This document shows, piece by piece, positions 18,151-27,022 of a stretch of DNA of 64,000 bases. The DNA comes from Eubacterium ruminantium. Its GTDB lineage: Bacteria; Bacillota; Clostridia; Lachnospirales; Lachnospiraceae. The notes under the pieces were generated by a model. That model did not search any database. It was not told the DNA's origin and saw only the letters and a program-made list of their open reading frames with translations. The first letter of the stretch is position 1; every line of letters starts with the position of its first letter. Location of the stretch: NCBI GenBank assembly GCA_900108205.1, contig FNUU01000007.1, positions 62,001 to 126,000 of the forward strand, read 5' to 3'. Made by a program: the position numbers and the translations under genes.

Positions 18151-18224
18151 GATACAGAAATATTAGAGTGTTATAACGAATCGTATTTCAGATTCGGATG
18201 AATAATTTTACGGAGGAAATAAAA

Positions 18225-18686
18225 ATGAATAAGTTAGAAGGAAAAGTAGTTTCGGATGGAATCAAGGTAGGTATTGTTGCAGCAAGATTTAATGAGTTTA
18301 TAGTATCAAAGCTTGTAGGCGGAGCTGTTGACGGACTTGTAAGACATGACGTTAAGGAAGATGATATTACCGTTGCATGGGTTCCGGGTGCATTTGAAAT
18401 TCCGCTTATAGCAAAGAAAATGGCAAAGTCAGGAAAGTATGATGCTATCATCTGCCTCGGAACTGTTATCAGAGGCCAGACAAGCCATTATGATTATGTA
18501 TGCAATGAGGTTTCAAAGGGTATTGCTCAGGTTTCTCTTGAAGCTGAGATGCCTGTAATGTTTGGTATTCTTACAACAGAGAATATTGAGCAGGCTATCG
18601 AGAGAGCAGGAACAAAGGCAGGAAATAAGGGCTATGACTGTGCTCTTGGTGCAATTGAAATGGTAAATCTTTTGAAGGAAATATAA
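18225..18686 (+). CDS. ribH: 6,7-dimethyl-8-ribityllumazine synthase
   Basis: A 153-residue lumazine synthase, the usual length. Substrate-binding motifs are AARFNEF, the GAFEIPL loop and [14 protein letters not shown] with the catalytic histidine. It condenses the two RibBA/RibD-derived precursors and normally forms a 60-subunit capsid or pentamer. CGGAGG lies before the ATG at 18225; the in-frame ATG at 18198 has no such site. Last riboflavin gene of the operon; the next gene starts two bases later. Confidence 0.97.
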   Translation: MNKLEGKVVSDGIKVGIVAARFNEFIVSKLVGGAVDGLVRHDVKEDDITVAWVPGAFEIPLIAKKMAKSGKYDAIICLGTVIRGQTSHYDYVCNEVSKGIAQVSLEAEMPVMFGILTTENIEQAIERAGTKAGNKGYDCALGAIEMVNLLKEI

Positions 18687-18688
18687 TT

Positions 18689-19492
18689 GTGGATAAAAAA
18701 TATAATAATGCACTCTTTTTTGATATTGATGGTACGCTGGTAAATGAAGAAAAGATTTTTCCTCAAAGTGCCAGAGATGCTATAAGACTGACACGTGAAA
18801 AAGGCAGTATCGTATTTATAAATACCGGAAGAGTAAAATGTAATATAGAACCTTCTATTCTGGAGGCCGGCTTTGACGGACTTATCTGCGGATGCGGCAG
18901 TAATATTGTTCTTCTCGGAGATGAGGAGAAGGAACTGCTTCATAAGAGAGTATCAAAGGAAAGGTGCTATGAGATTGCTCTTAAATGCAGAGAATTTGGC
19001 ATGAGATCCCTCTATGAATATAAGGATTATACCTGTATAGATAAAGAAAATATATCCTCTCAGGCAGACAGGATAGTCGGATATTTTAAGAGCAATGGAT
19101 ATCGCTTTATTGATGATATTGATGATCCGGATTTCCTTTTTGATAAATTTGCCGGATGGTATTATGACGACAGCGATGTGGAAGGCTTTAAGGAATTTAT
19201 TTCAGAGGATTTTACTTATATAGACCGTGAGGGAAATTTCTTTGAAGTGGAGCCAAAGGGCTTTTCCAAGGCTACGGGCATTAAGTTTATCCTTGACTAT
19301 TTCAATATTCCGCTTCATAATGCTTATGTATTTGGAGATGGCAACAATGATCTGGAAATGCTTCGTCTGGTACCTAACAGTATAGTACCGAAGGGCGGCA
19401 GTGAACTTGCGCTGGAAGCGGCCTCTTACGTGACAGACGATGTCATGGAAGATGGAATATATAAGGCAATGAAGCATTTCGGACTTATATGA
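18689..19492 (+). CDS. Cof-type HAD-superfamily hydrolase
   Basis: A 267-residue HAD phosphatase with the motifs FFDIDGTLVNEE (I), NTGR (II), a lysine in KGFSKATG (III) and GDGNNDLEM (IV), plus a C2-type cap, so Cof/YbjI-like. It starts with GTG two bases after the ribH stop, with GAAGGA upstream. Some Cof-type HAD enzymes dephosphorylate the riboflavin intermediate 5-amino-6-ribitylamino-uracil phosphate. Its tight linkage to ribH makes that role plausible, but it is inference. Confidence 0.9.
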   Translation: MDKKYNNALFFDIDGTLVNEEKIFPQSARDAIRLTREKGSIVFINTGRVKCNIEPSILEAGFDGLICGCGSNIVLLGDEEKELLHKRVSKERCYEIALKCREFGMRSLYEYKDYTCIDKENISSQADRIVGYFKSNGYRFIDDIDDPDFLFDKFAGWYYDDSDVEGFKEFISEDFTYIDREGNFFEVEPKGFSKATGIKFILDYFNIPLHNAYVFGDGNNDLEMLRLVPNSIVPKGGSELALEAASYVTDDVMEDGIYKAMKHFGLI

Positions 19493-19508
19493 TTGGAGAA
19501 CAGGGCTT

Positions 19509-20366
19509 TTGGAAAATGATTTTAATGGTGGTTTAACACCTCCCGAAGATGAATATAATAATAAAAAAATAAGCAACAGCGATAATCTGATACAGATGAT
19601 ATATCATGCTGTTGCCAATCCAAAAGGCTACAGGGATTTTTTGGACCTCAGTAAGAAAAGGTTCAAAAGATTCATGTGTATTATTATGTTCATAGTAACT
19701 TTGATGGTGGTTGGCCTTCAGATCATTATTTTCATAATAAATGTTGGCGGCATCAGAAATTTCTTTGGTAACAAGCTGCCGGATTTTGTTGTGAAAGATG
19801 GCGAGATCATTTCTGAGGGAACATTTGATATAAAAATGGGTGAGTTCAGGGTGCTTTTTGACGCCCGGGAAGAATATATTTCCGTCAGCGAATTAAAGGA
19901 TGGATATACTTATATCACCATAGGAAGAAAAAGTGTAAACGTATATGTTCAGGGAACAAACGGAAGGTATTTCAGTACCTTCTCGAGAAAGATCAATGCC
20001 TTCCTGCAGGATGGCATGACCAACAAAAAGCTGGCAAGCCTGACACCTGCATTTTATCTGGCACTGATCCTTGCATTTGTCCTCAGAATGGGATTGTTCT
20101 TCCTGAAGTATTACATACTTGCGCTGATCTATGGTTTTTACGCAAAGGGTCTCAATATGGCTATTGGAAATATTCATTCCGATCAGGAGATAACAAGAAT
20201 ATGTCTTGTGTCTCAGACTCTGGGCATATTCCTGGTAAATATCAATAAGGCGGTGGGTACACCGATACCGGGCTTTATAGCCAGCTTTGTGGGAGTGTTT
20301 CTGACCATCCGCAGGATCAGCATTTATTTTTCAAATTACATCGGAGACAAAGGATTAAATGCATGA
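19509..20366 (+). CDS. DUF1189-like multipass membrane protein
   Basis: A 285-residue protein with a TTG start preceded by GGAG. After an acidic, Asn-rich N-terminus there is a basic stretch (KKRFKRFM) and a first membrane segment near 58-78, then an extracytoplasmic beta-rich domain of about 100 residues (VVKDGEIISEGTFDI), then three or four C-terminal membrane segments. This matches the DUF1189 architecture of Firmicutes. No function is established. The 3' end overlaps the converging CYTH gene by 12 bases. Confidence 0.75.
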   Translation: MENDFNGGLTPPEDEYNNKKISNSDNLIQMIYHAVANPKGYRDFLDLSKKRFKRFMCIIMFIVTLMVVGLQIIIFIINVGGIRNFFGNKLPDFVVKDGEIISEGTFDIKMGEFRVLFDAREEYISVSELKDGYTYITIGRKSVNVYVQGTNGRYFSTFSRKINAFLQDGMTNKKLASLTPAFYLALILAFVLRMGLFFLKYYILALIYGFYAKGLNMAIGNIHSDQEITRICLVSQTLGIFLVNINKAVGTPIPGFIASFVGVFLTIRRISIYFSNYIGDKGLNA

Positions 20367-20834
20367 TGCAAGAAAATCCTTGATCTCTTTATCAGACATA
20401 GTAGTAAGTGAGGAGTTGTGATAAATACCCTCATTAGTGACCTCCCTGCCAAAGAAAGCAGGAGGAGTATAAGCTTCGGCGGTTTCTTTATCCGGGAATT
20501 CAACTTCCGCGTAAAAGAGACCGTCGAATTTTTCGTGGAAGATATCCAGTTCAATGGTAAGAGAACCGTCCGGTATCTTATAACGTGTCTTACTGATTAT
20601 ATTTCCTTCAACCTTTTTACTGAGATTTACAAACTGTTCTTCGGTAAGTGGCATTTCGAATTCTTCACGCTCCATAAGTCCGTCGGATTTGATGGTCAGT
20701 ATATACCTTTCATTTGAACGCCTTATTCTGATGACCGGATGTGTGGATATATATCCCTGAATGATCTCACTTTTTTTGCAGGTATCCAGATTTTCCGGAA
20801 GATATTTAACAAGAAATTTTCTTTCTATTTCCAT
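20355..20834 (-). CDS. CYTH-domain protein
   Basis: A 159-residue protein beginning MEIERKFLV, the ExExK signature of CYTH (CyaB-thiamine triphosphatase) enzymes. It also has the basic and acidic residues of the tunnel fold (RIRRSNERYILTIKS, KTRYKIPDG, ELDIFHEKFDGLFYAEVEF). These enzymes hydrolyse triphosphates with a divalent metal, and inorganic triphosphate is the substrate of several bacterial members. GGAGGC precedes the ATG. The 3' end overlaps the DUF1189-like gene on the opposite strand by 12 bases. Confidence 0.9.
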   Translation of the reverse strand: MEIERKFLVKYLPENLDTCKKSEIIQGYISTHPVIRIRRSNERYILTIKSDGLMEREEFEMPLTEEQFVNLSKKVEGNIISKTRYKIPDGSLTIELDIFHEKFDGLFYAEVEFPDKETAEAYTPPAFFGREVTNEGIYHNSSLTTMSDKEIKDFLASCI

Positions 20835-20887
20835 AATGCAGCCTCCTTGGATATTATTTTTTTCTTTGATTTTTTATATATGTGGGG

Positions 20888-21064
20888 TATAATGACATAT
20901 GGATTGCTCCATTGCTTCGCAATTCCCGCAATCCTGCCAATACTCGGAATCCGCTGATTTACTTCGCAAATTGCCGTTTCCCAGTATTTGGGCGTGTCAT
21001 AAATACAAATCACTTTTCCTGCAGGTAGGAAGTGTTTTGCACTATTACACTATATGTCATTATA
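20888..21064. repeat. 177-bp structured element with 13-bp perfect terminal inverted repeats
   Basis: TATAATGACATAT at 20888-20900 is exactly repeated in inverse at 21052-21064. Inside are nested hairpins: GGATTGC (20901) with GCAATCC (20928) enclosing ATTGC-TTC-GCAAT; CCAATACT near 20937 with AGTATTTGG near 20983; and CACTTTTCCT with AGGAAGTG near 21010-21035. No protein is encoded. It looks like a small non-autonomous inverted-repeat element or a structured RNA. The left end also contains TATAAT, 16 bases after a TTGATT. Confidence 0.5.
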
Positions 21065-21114
21065 TGATAAATATGAAAACAAATAAAGTATACATGTATA
21101 GTAAGGAGGTCAAA

Positions 21115-21687
21115 ATGAGCAAGGTATATATTCTTATGGCGGATGGTTTAGAGGAAATAGAAGGACTTACGGTTGTCGATCTTCTCAGAAGAGCAAGGAT
21201 CGATATAAAAATGGTATCTATCACGGATACACTTAAGGTGGTTACTTCGCATAAGATTGAAATAAGAGCAGATATTCTTCTTAAGGATATTATAGATGAA
21301 AAGGAAGAGGACTTTGCTGATATGATAGTTCTTCCGGGTGGAATGACCGGAACGAATAATCTTAAGGCGAGCGCTGATGTGGATGCATTTATCAGAAAAT
21401 ACAATGCTGCAGGAAAATATCTTGCTGCAGTCTGCGCCGCTCCAACAGTTTACGGAGAAAAAGGACTTCTCGAAGGAAGAAAAGCCACCTGCTATCCGGG
21501 ACTTGAAGACGGACTTCTTGGTGCTGTCAAGATGAAGGATAATGTTGTTGTAGACGGACAGTTTATCACCAGCCGCGGTTTTGGTACATCTATTGATTTT
21601 GGCCTTAAGATGATCGAACTGCTTATATCTCCTGAAAAAGCCGGAGAGATTGGAACACAGATCGTTTATTATGATCAGAATAGATAA
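21115..21687 (+). CDS. DJ-1/PfpI family protein
   Basis: A 190-residue DJ-1-family protein. The nucleophile-elbow cysteine is in AAVCAAPTVYGEKG, the conserved glutamate in DGLEEIEGLTVVDLLRRA, and the partner region in TSRGFGTSIDFGLKMIE. This subgroup (ThiJ/YajL-like) has been linked to glyoxalase-type and deglycase activities, but the physiological role is debated. AAGGAGG precedes the ATG at 21115; the frame continues upstream into the inverted-repeat element, which is not coding. murF follows 24 bases later. Confidence 0.92.
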   Translation: MSKVYILMADGLEEIEGLTVVDLLRRARIDIKMVSITDTLKVVTSHKIEIRADILLKDIIDEKEEDFADMIVLPGGMTGTNNLKASADVDAFIRKYNAAGKYLAAVCAAPTVYGEKGLLEGRKATCYPGLEDGLLGAVKMKDNVVVDGQFITSRGFGTSIDFGLKMIELLISPEKAGEIGTQIVYYDQNR

Positions 21688-21711
21688 AAAGATGAGGAGA
21701 CACTGTTAAAA

Positions 21712-23103
21712 ATGAAGATCACTGTTGAGGAAGTTGTAAAGGCTGTAAACGGAAAACTTATAGGCGTAAGAGATGAAGAAAGAGAAGTAATAAACGGACT
21801 TCAGGTTGAGGATATCTGTATGAATTCTCTGGAGGCGAAGGATGGGGATATCTTCGTTCCTATAGTTGGTTCAAATCTTGATGCGCATCAGTTTATCGAT
21901 TCTGCGATGGATAAGCTGAAGGTAACATTTACAGACAGAGAGCTTGATGGATACAGGCAGGGCAGAGCTTATATAAAGGTTGATAATACCATAAAGGCTC
22001 TTCAGATGCTTGGAGGCCATGTCAGAAGTAGGTATGATAAGAAGGTAATTGCTGTTACGGGCAGTGTTGGTAAGACTACCACAAGAGAAATGATAACAAC
22101 AGCACTTTCATCAGCATTTGATGTTTATCATACAGAAAAGAATTACAATTCCGAGACAGGTGCTCCCGTAACTCTGTTTAAAATGCTGGACAGACCTTCG
22201 GATATTGCGGTTCTGGAACTTGGTATCAGTAATTTTGGAGAAATGGATGATCTGGCAGAAATAGCAAGACCTGATATTGCAGTAGTTACGATTATCGGGG
22301 ATGCTCACAGAGAATTCTTCAAAACCAGAGAGAATACCAGAGATGAGAAGCTTAAAGTTATTTCCAGAATGGATAAGAACGGAGTCGTTTTCTTAAATGG
22401 TGATGATCCGCTTCTGGCAGAGATGAAGGATCGTCTTCCGGTTAATGTCTTTTTCTACGGAACCTTAGAAAATGCTGACTATAGAGCTGTAAATATTCTT
22501 CAGGATGATAAGGGAACTTCATTTGATATTCTCCATGATGATATGAAATACAGTGTAAGAATACCTGTATTTGGTAAGCATAATGTACTTGATGCAACGG
22601 CAGCAATCGCTGTAACTGATTATCTTGGTAAAGATGTTATGGCGGCTATCGAGAAGCTGAAATTCTTTGAAGGACAGCGTCAGAAGATTTATAAAGCAGA
22701 TAAAAACGGTTATAATGTAATAGATGATACATATAACGCAAGCCCTGATTCCATGAAGGCGGCTCTTGATGTTCTGAAAGGCTATGAGACATCCGGAAGA
22801 AGAGTTGCAGTATTGGGAGATATGTTTGAACTGGGCTCTGAAACAGAAGCGCTTCATTCGGTAGTTGGAAGATGTATCAGAGATTATAATGTAGATATAC
22901 TTGTAACAGTAGGAAAGCTTTCAAGAAGGATAAATGAAGCGGCAGGAGAGGGGAATGGCCTGGAGAAGCATCATTTTGAAACAAATGACGAGGCGGCTTC
23001 ATATCTTAAGGATAATCTTCTTGATGGAGATACCGTAATGCTTAAGGCATCCAATGGTATGCATTTCAAAGAAATAGTAAGCAAGATAGTTAAAGAAGCT
23101 TAA
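21712..23103 (+). CDS. murF: UDP-MurNAc-tripeptide:D-Ala-D-Ala ligase
   Basis: A 463-residue MurF, the last cytosolic step of peptidoglycan precursor synthesis. An N-terminal UDP-substrate domain is followed by the P-loop TGSVGKTTTREM (about 113-124), the Mur-ligase signature HTEKNYNSETGAP, the carbamylated-lysine region, and the C-terminal domain with DDTYNASPDSM and LGDMFELG. GAGGAG is upstream of the ATG. It follows the DJ-1 gene on the same strand. Confidence 0.96.
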   Translation: MKITVEEVVKAVNGKLIGVRDEEREVINGLQVEDICMNSLEAKDGDIFVPIVGSNLDAHQFIDSAMDKLKVTFTDRELDGYRQGRAYIKVDNTIKALQMLGGHVRSRYDKKVIAVTGSVGKTTTREMITTALSSAFDVYHTEKNYNSETGAPVTLFKMLDRPSDIAVLELGISNFGEMDDLAEIARPDIAVVTIIGDAHREFFKTRENTRDEKLKVISRMDKNGVVFLNGDDPLLAEMKDRLPVNVFFYGTLENADYRAVNILQDDKGTSFDILHDDMKYSVRIPVFGKHNVLDATAAIAVTDYLGKDVMAAIEKLKFFEGQRQKIYKADKNGYNVIDDTYNASPDSMKAALDVLKGYETSGRRVAVLGDMFELGSETEALHSVVGRCIRDYNVDILVTVGKLSRRINEAAGEGNGLEKHHFETNDEAASYLKDNLLDGDTVMLKASNGMHFKEIVSKIVKEA

Positions 23104-23176
23104 TTGTGCAAATTGCTTATAATTGTCAGATTATTTTATGTATAATAGGTAAAAAAAGAGAAAATTTGTAAAAGTG

Positions 23177-23205
23177 TTGCAAAAATGTTAAATAAAGTTT
23201 AAAAT
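23177..23205 (+). promoter_or_regulatory. Promoter of the Lys/Ala-rich protein gene
   Basis: TTGCAA at 23177-23182 and TAAAAT at 23200-23205 with a 17-base spacer, 72 bases before the start codon. Confidence 0.5.
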
Positions 23206-23277
23206 CTGTACCGAAATATGAGTAGCAACAGGGTATGACACAATAGTCTAGTTATACATTAATGGAGGGAATATCTA

Positions 23278-23823
23278 ATGGCAGTTAAGAAGACCACAAC
23301 AAAGGATCTTGCAGCTAAGGCAGCAGCAGCTAAGGTAGCAGCTGAAGAGAAGAAGGATGATGTTGTAAAGGCTGTTAAGACAGTTGCAAAGAAGGCTGAA
23401 ACAAAGGTAGCTGAGAAGAAGGCTGAAGTTGCAGCAAAGAAGGAAGAGAAGGCTCCTGCTAAGGCTCCTGCAAAGAAGGCAGCTGCTAAGAAGGAAGAAG
23501 CAAAGGAAGTTAAGACTCCAGCTAAGAAGACCGCAGCTAAGAAGGTTGTGGAAGTTAAGGAAGCTGTTAAGGCTGAAGTTAAGAAGGTTGAAGAGAAGGT
23601 TGCTGCTAAGAAGGCTCCTGCAAAGAAGACAGCTGCAGCAAAGACAAAGGAAACATTAACAATTCAGTATCAGGGCAAGGATTTCACAGCAGAAGATATC
23701 GTTGCTAAGGCTGTTGAAGCAGCTGGAAAGAAGTCTATTAAGGATCTCAATGTATATTATCAGCCTGAAACAGGTAAGGTATACTATACAGCAGATGATC
23801 TTAAGGGCGATTTTGATCTGTAA
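23278..23823 (+). CDS. Lys/Ala-rich protein with DUF6465-like C-terminal domain
   Basis: A 181-residue protein. Residues 1-125 are almost entirely Lys, Ala, Glu and Val, with repeats of the kind APAKKAAAKK and a histone-H1-like tail pattern. The last 55 residues form a small folded domain (LTIQYQGKDFTAEDIVAKAV, then LNVYYQPETGKVYYTADDL) that resembles the Lachnospiraceae family DUF6465; this assignment is from memory. The basic tail suggests nucleic-acid or nucleoid association. GGAGGG precedes the ATG. The biased codons (AAG, GCT) suggest high expression. Monocistronic, with its own promoter and terminator. Confidence 0.75.
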   Translation: MAVKKTTTKDLAAKAAAAKVAAEEKKDDVVKAVKTVAKKAETKVAEKKAEVAAKKEEKAPAKAPAKKAAAKKEEAKEVKTPAKKTAAKKVVEVKEAVKAEVKKVEEKVAAKKAPAKKTAAAKTKETLTIQYQGKDFTAEDIVAKAVEAAGKKSIKDLNVYYQPETGKVYYTADDLKGDFDL

Positions 23824-23848
23824 GATATAGATAATAAATATTGTATTG

Positions 23849-23878
23849 AAAAGGCACGTCCTAACCGACGTGTCTTTC
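23849..23878 (+). terminator. Intrinsic terminator after the Lys/Ala-rich gene
   Basis: AAGGCACGTC at 23851-23860 pairs with GACGTGTCTT at 23867-23876 around CTAACC, followed by TCATTTTA. Confidence 0.75.
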
Positions 23879-24004
23879 ATTTTATTATAAAATCCAAGAA
23901 CTATATATAAATATTGCTTTTATGATTCATACCGGTCTTTTTGATGGCTGGTATGTCGCAAAAGCTTAACCTGTAAAAATACATTGTAAATGGAGGGTTA
24001 TGCA

Positions 24005-24886
24005 ATGAGATATGGAGCGCTTGAAGCCGGCGGGACAAAGATGGTTTGCGCTATAGGTGATGAGAACGGAAAGATACTTGAACAGATATCTATTCCGACA
24101 TTGATGCCTGAGGAAACCATGCCGGCTATAATAGAATATTTTAAGAATAAGGATATTGCGGCACTCGGAGTTGCATGCTTTGGACCGGTCGATGTACATC
24201 CGGAATCTTCAACATATGGATACATACTTAAAACTCCCAAGCTTGCCTGGGCAGATTATAATATTGTCGGAGTGTTGAAGGATGCACTTGGGGTTCCCAT
24301 CGGTTTTGATACAGATGTTAACGGATCACTGCTTGGTGAGATCACGTGGGGAAGTGCGAGAAATCTTACAGATGTTATTTATATAACTATAGGTACCGGT
24401 ATAGGTGGTGGAATACTGTCGGGAGGAAATATAGTTCATGGTATGCTGCATCCGGAACTTGGGCATATGAAGCTTATTCCTGCTCCGGGAGACAGCTTTC
24501 AGGGAATATGTCCTTTTCACGGTAATTGCTTTGAGGGGCTGGCAAGCGGTCCGGCGATTAGTGACAGATGGGGAGCTTCGGGCAAGGATCTCATGGATAG
24601 GGCTGAGGTATGGGAGCTTGAGAGTGAATATATTGCGCAGGCGTTATCAAATCTCATTTTAGTAATGAGCCCTCAGAAGATCATACTCGGTGGCGGCGTT
24701 ATGCATCAGATGCAGCTCTTCCCGCTTGTCAGAAAAAAAGTTCTCGAGAAAGTGAATGGCTATCTGGATACACCTGAGCTCAGAGATATCGATTCATATA
24801 TATGTCCGGCAGGACTAAGTGATGACCAGGGCATTATGGGGGCTGTCAAGCTGGCTATGAATGCCTGTGAAAAATCTGCAATTTGA
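24005..24886 (+). CDS. ROK-family sugar kinase, probable fructokinase
   Basis: A 293-residue ROK kinase distinct from the glucokinase at 7865. It has EAGGTKMVCAIG at the N-terminus, TIGTGIGGG, and a zinc site of the fructokinase subgroup (H.MKLIP and CPFHGNCFEGLASGPA). This pattern resembles bacterial ROK fructokinases such as Bacillus YdhR/GmuE. It phosphorylates a hexose, probably fructose or mannose, in the cytosol. TGGAGGG precedes the ATG at 24005. Its TGA stop lies inside the -35 box of the next gene's promoter. Confidence 0.85.
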   Translation: MRYGALEAGGTKMVCAIGDENGKILEQISIPTLMPEETMPAIIEYFKNKDIAALGVACFGPVDVHPESSTYGYILKTPKLAWADYNIVGVLKDALGVPIGFDTDVNGSLLGEITWGSARNLTDVIYITIGTGIGGGILSGGNIVHGMLHPELGHMKLIPAPGDSFQGICPFHGNCFEGLASGPAISDRWGASGKDLMDRAEVWELESEYIAQALSNLILVMSPQKIILGGGVMHQMQLFPLVRKKVLEKVNGYLDTPELRDIDSYICPAGLSDDQGIMGAVKLAMNACEKSAI

Positions 24887-24912
24887 CATCCTGTATGTTA
24901 CAAGAGTATAAT
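24883..24912 (+). promoter_or_regulatory. Consensus sigma-A promoter for the membrane protein gene
   Basis: TTGACA at 24883-24888 and TATAAT at 24907-24912 with an 18-base spacer. Both boxes match consensus fully. The -35 box includes the stop codon of the ROK kinase. Confidence 0.8.
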
Positions 24913-24953
24913 AACATGTATGGGGTTTTTGTTTCGTTGGAGAGGTATTGATT

Positions 24954-27020
24954 ATGGAGAGGGAGAGCTATTTTCAGAAAAATCTGAAAATCATGATCTA
25001 TATTATTGCTGGCTTTTGTTTTTTATGCCGGCTTATTTCTCTGTTTTCCGAACCCGGATATTTTATCGGAATTGGCAAGTTTATCGATGTATTGTATCAT
25101 TTATCGGCAATGGCTTGCCTGGGTCTTATAGTATTTCTCATAACAATCAAACATGAAGATGTTGAAAAATATGGAAGTTATGCCATAGCAGGGCAGGCAG
25201 GATTTGATGCTCTTACAGGAATCTCTCTTCTTGTAATGTATATAAAATATACAAAAGGAACAGATGGGCTTTCTGTGGTGCTTATTATTTTTATGGTACT
25301 TATTATCCTTCTTGAAATAGCTGCAGGTTTATCTTATGCAGGATATGGTATGGACAGAGTAACGTCCCTTGTTCCTCTTATTCTGACGCCGGTAGTTCTT
25401 GTACTCAGAAATATGGTATATGGAAGGATTGATTCTAAATTACAGGATTATGGCGGCGAAAGATTTAAAGAGTCTCTTATGAGCCCATGGCTTTTCCTTT
25501 CAATGCTGTTTTTTATTCTTTTTTCAATATGTCTTATTATTCTTCTGGACATTAGATTCCTTAGCGAATTTAAAAGCGAACCGAAGAAGCTTTTTACGAA
25601 AAATGCATATTTGGGAACCTATACAAATCTATATAAAAATGAAGCTGATAATTATGTTGAATTTCATGCTGATAAATTAAGGACGGAAGATGATTCCGAG
25701 AAAAAAATTCCTTATGCAAAGGGAAAAACCGAGCACTGGACCATGCCGGATGATGTGCTTGATATTGTTAATCTTGTTGCGGCAGAAGCTAATACTCAGC
25801 CGAGAACTGTAAAAAAAGACACTGAAAAAGATATCAAGACAGAAGAAGCATCCCCAAAATATATCAAGACAGAAAAAATATCTGAAAATGATGTGAAGAC
25901 AGAAAAAGCTTCTGAAAAAGTATCTGAAAAAAGTACATCTGATGAATCTTCAAAACCATTTTCTTTAAAAAATGATAAAACAGTCAGGTTTGCAGAGGAT
26001 TCTGCTAAGGTTGAAGAGTCCCTTGATGAGCTTGAGAAGGAAATATTTGAATTTGACAGCTCTTTATACGGATCTGTAGGAAGAACTGAGAGAATATACT
26101 CACATACTGAAGAGTCTGCATCTGCAGAAACAAAAACAAGCGCAGCACAAACCGGCAGCAGCACGACAAAAGCATCTGCAGAAACAAAAACAAGTAATGC
26201 TCAAACTGGCAGCAGTACAGCATATACATCTGCAGAAACAAAAACAAGCGCAGCTCAAACCGGCAGCAGCACAGCATATACATCTGCAGAAACAAAAACA
26301 AGCACAGCACAAACGGATACCGACTCAACTGAAACAAGTGCATCCGTTGAATCAGATGCAAAAGCTGATAATAGTTTCTACGAACTGGATCTTGGTACAT
26401 ATTCTCTGGATTTTGATGCATTCAGTATTAAGCATGTGAATAACAGAGAAGAAGATGATAAACAGTTTGATACGATAGCCGGAATAATCAAGGGAATGAG
26501 TTTGGAGGCAAGGCTTAACTTGTCGCATAAGCTTAGCGGATTCGTCTATTATGCCTTTAGTAAGGTTCTGGAGGAGGATTTTGAGATTACAGGAAATCTT
26601 ATAGACTTTACGATAGTCCTGGCGGCATTTGAAGCGTTCAGACCTTCGGCAAGAGATGAAGAGAAGATACCAGAAGAAATAATTTCTGCTGTGAAAAACT
26701 GCTATGCAGGATATTTTCCTGATGATTATATTTCAGGATTTATCAGTGATATAAGGAAGATGGACAGTGGTTTTTATAATAAATTCGCGGAATACTACAG
26801 TCTGGCAGGAGAGGTGCTTATGATGTCCAACCTCTTTGGAGATCAGTTCCTGACGGCGAATTTTGTGATCATGCTGCTGCTGATTTCTTTCTGGAAATTA
26901 AATGATACTTCAGAGAAGGCAGTAAGAATGCTTAGAAATGAATGTCTTGACCGTCTTTCAGGTAAGCTTGAAGAGAGTGATGAAATGTTCAGGCTGGATA
27001 TAGTGGCCTTATATAATTAA
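24954..27020 (+). CDS. Polytopic membrane protein with tandem-repeat cytosolic linker
   Basis: A 688-residue protein; the ATG at 24954 has GGAGAGG eight bases upstream, while the TTG at 24948 is too close to that site. Residues 1-200 contain about six hydrophobic segments. Residues 210-470 are a disordered Glu/Lys/Ser/Thr linker with imperfect KTE repeats, then three and a half copies of an 18-residue unit SAETKTSAAQTGSSTAYT. The last 190 residues form a helical domain (GMSLEARLNLSHKLSGFVYYAFSK). I do not recognise the family. The membrane-plus-linker-plus-soluble-domain plan suggests a sensor or scaffold. Confidence 0.75.
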   Translation: MERESYFQKNLKIMIYIIAGFCFLCRLISLFSEPGYFIGIGKFIDVLYHLSAMACLGLIVFLITIKHEDVEKYGSYAIAGQAGFDALTGISLLVMYIKYTKGTDGLSVVLIIFMVLIILLEIAAGLSYAGYGMDRVTSLVPLILTPVVLVLRNMVYGRIDSKLQDYGGERFKESLMSPWLFLSMLFFILFSICLIILLDIRFLSEFKSEPKKLFTKNAYLGTYTNLYKNEADNYVEFHADKLRTEDDSEKKIPYAKGKTEHWTMPDDVLDIVNLVAAEANTQPRTVKKDTEKDIKTEEASPKYIKTEKISENDVKTEKASEKVSEKSTSDESSKPFSLKNDKTVRFAEDSAKVEESLDELEKEIFEFDSSLYGSVGRTERIYSHTEESASAETKTSAAQTGSSTTKASAETKTSNAQTGSSTAYTSAETKTSAAQTGSSTAYTSAETKTSTAQTDTDSTETSASVESDAKADNSFYELDLGTYSLDFDAFSIKHVNNREEDDKQFDTIAGIIKGMSLEARLNLSHKLSGFVYYAFSKVLEEDFEITGNLIDFTIVLAAFEAFRPSARDEEKIPEEIISAVKNCYAGYFPDDYISGFISDIRKMDSGFYNKFAEYYSLAGEVLMMSNLFGDQFLTANFVIMLLLISFWKLNDTSEKAVRMLRNECLDRLSGKLEESDEMFRLDIVALYN
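26121..26318 (+). repeat. 54-bp in-frame tandem repeat, about 3.5 copies
   Basis: Units starting TCTGCAGAAACAAAAACAAG begin at 26121, 26175, 26229 and 26283, exactly 54 bases apart, with few substitutions. They encode the 18-residue Ser/Thr/Ala repeat of the membrane protein. Copy number could vary between strains without shifting the frame. Confidence 0.9.
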
Positions 27021-27022
27021 AG

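Noticed and set aside
20899..21114. N-terminal extension of the DJ-1 protein
   Set aside because: It reads through the inverted-repeat element and lacks a ribosome site; AAGGAGG marks the ATG at 21115.
26005..26421. Cys/Phe-rich open frames antisense to the 54-bp repeats
   Set aside because: They arise from reading the Ser/Thr/Ala repeat backwards; the periodicity is that of the repeat, not of a real Cys-rich protein.
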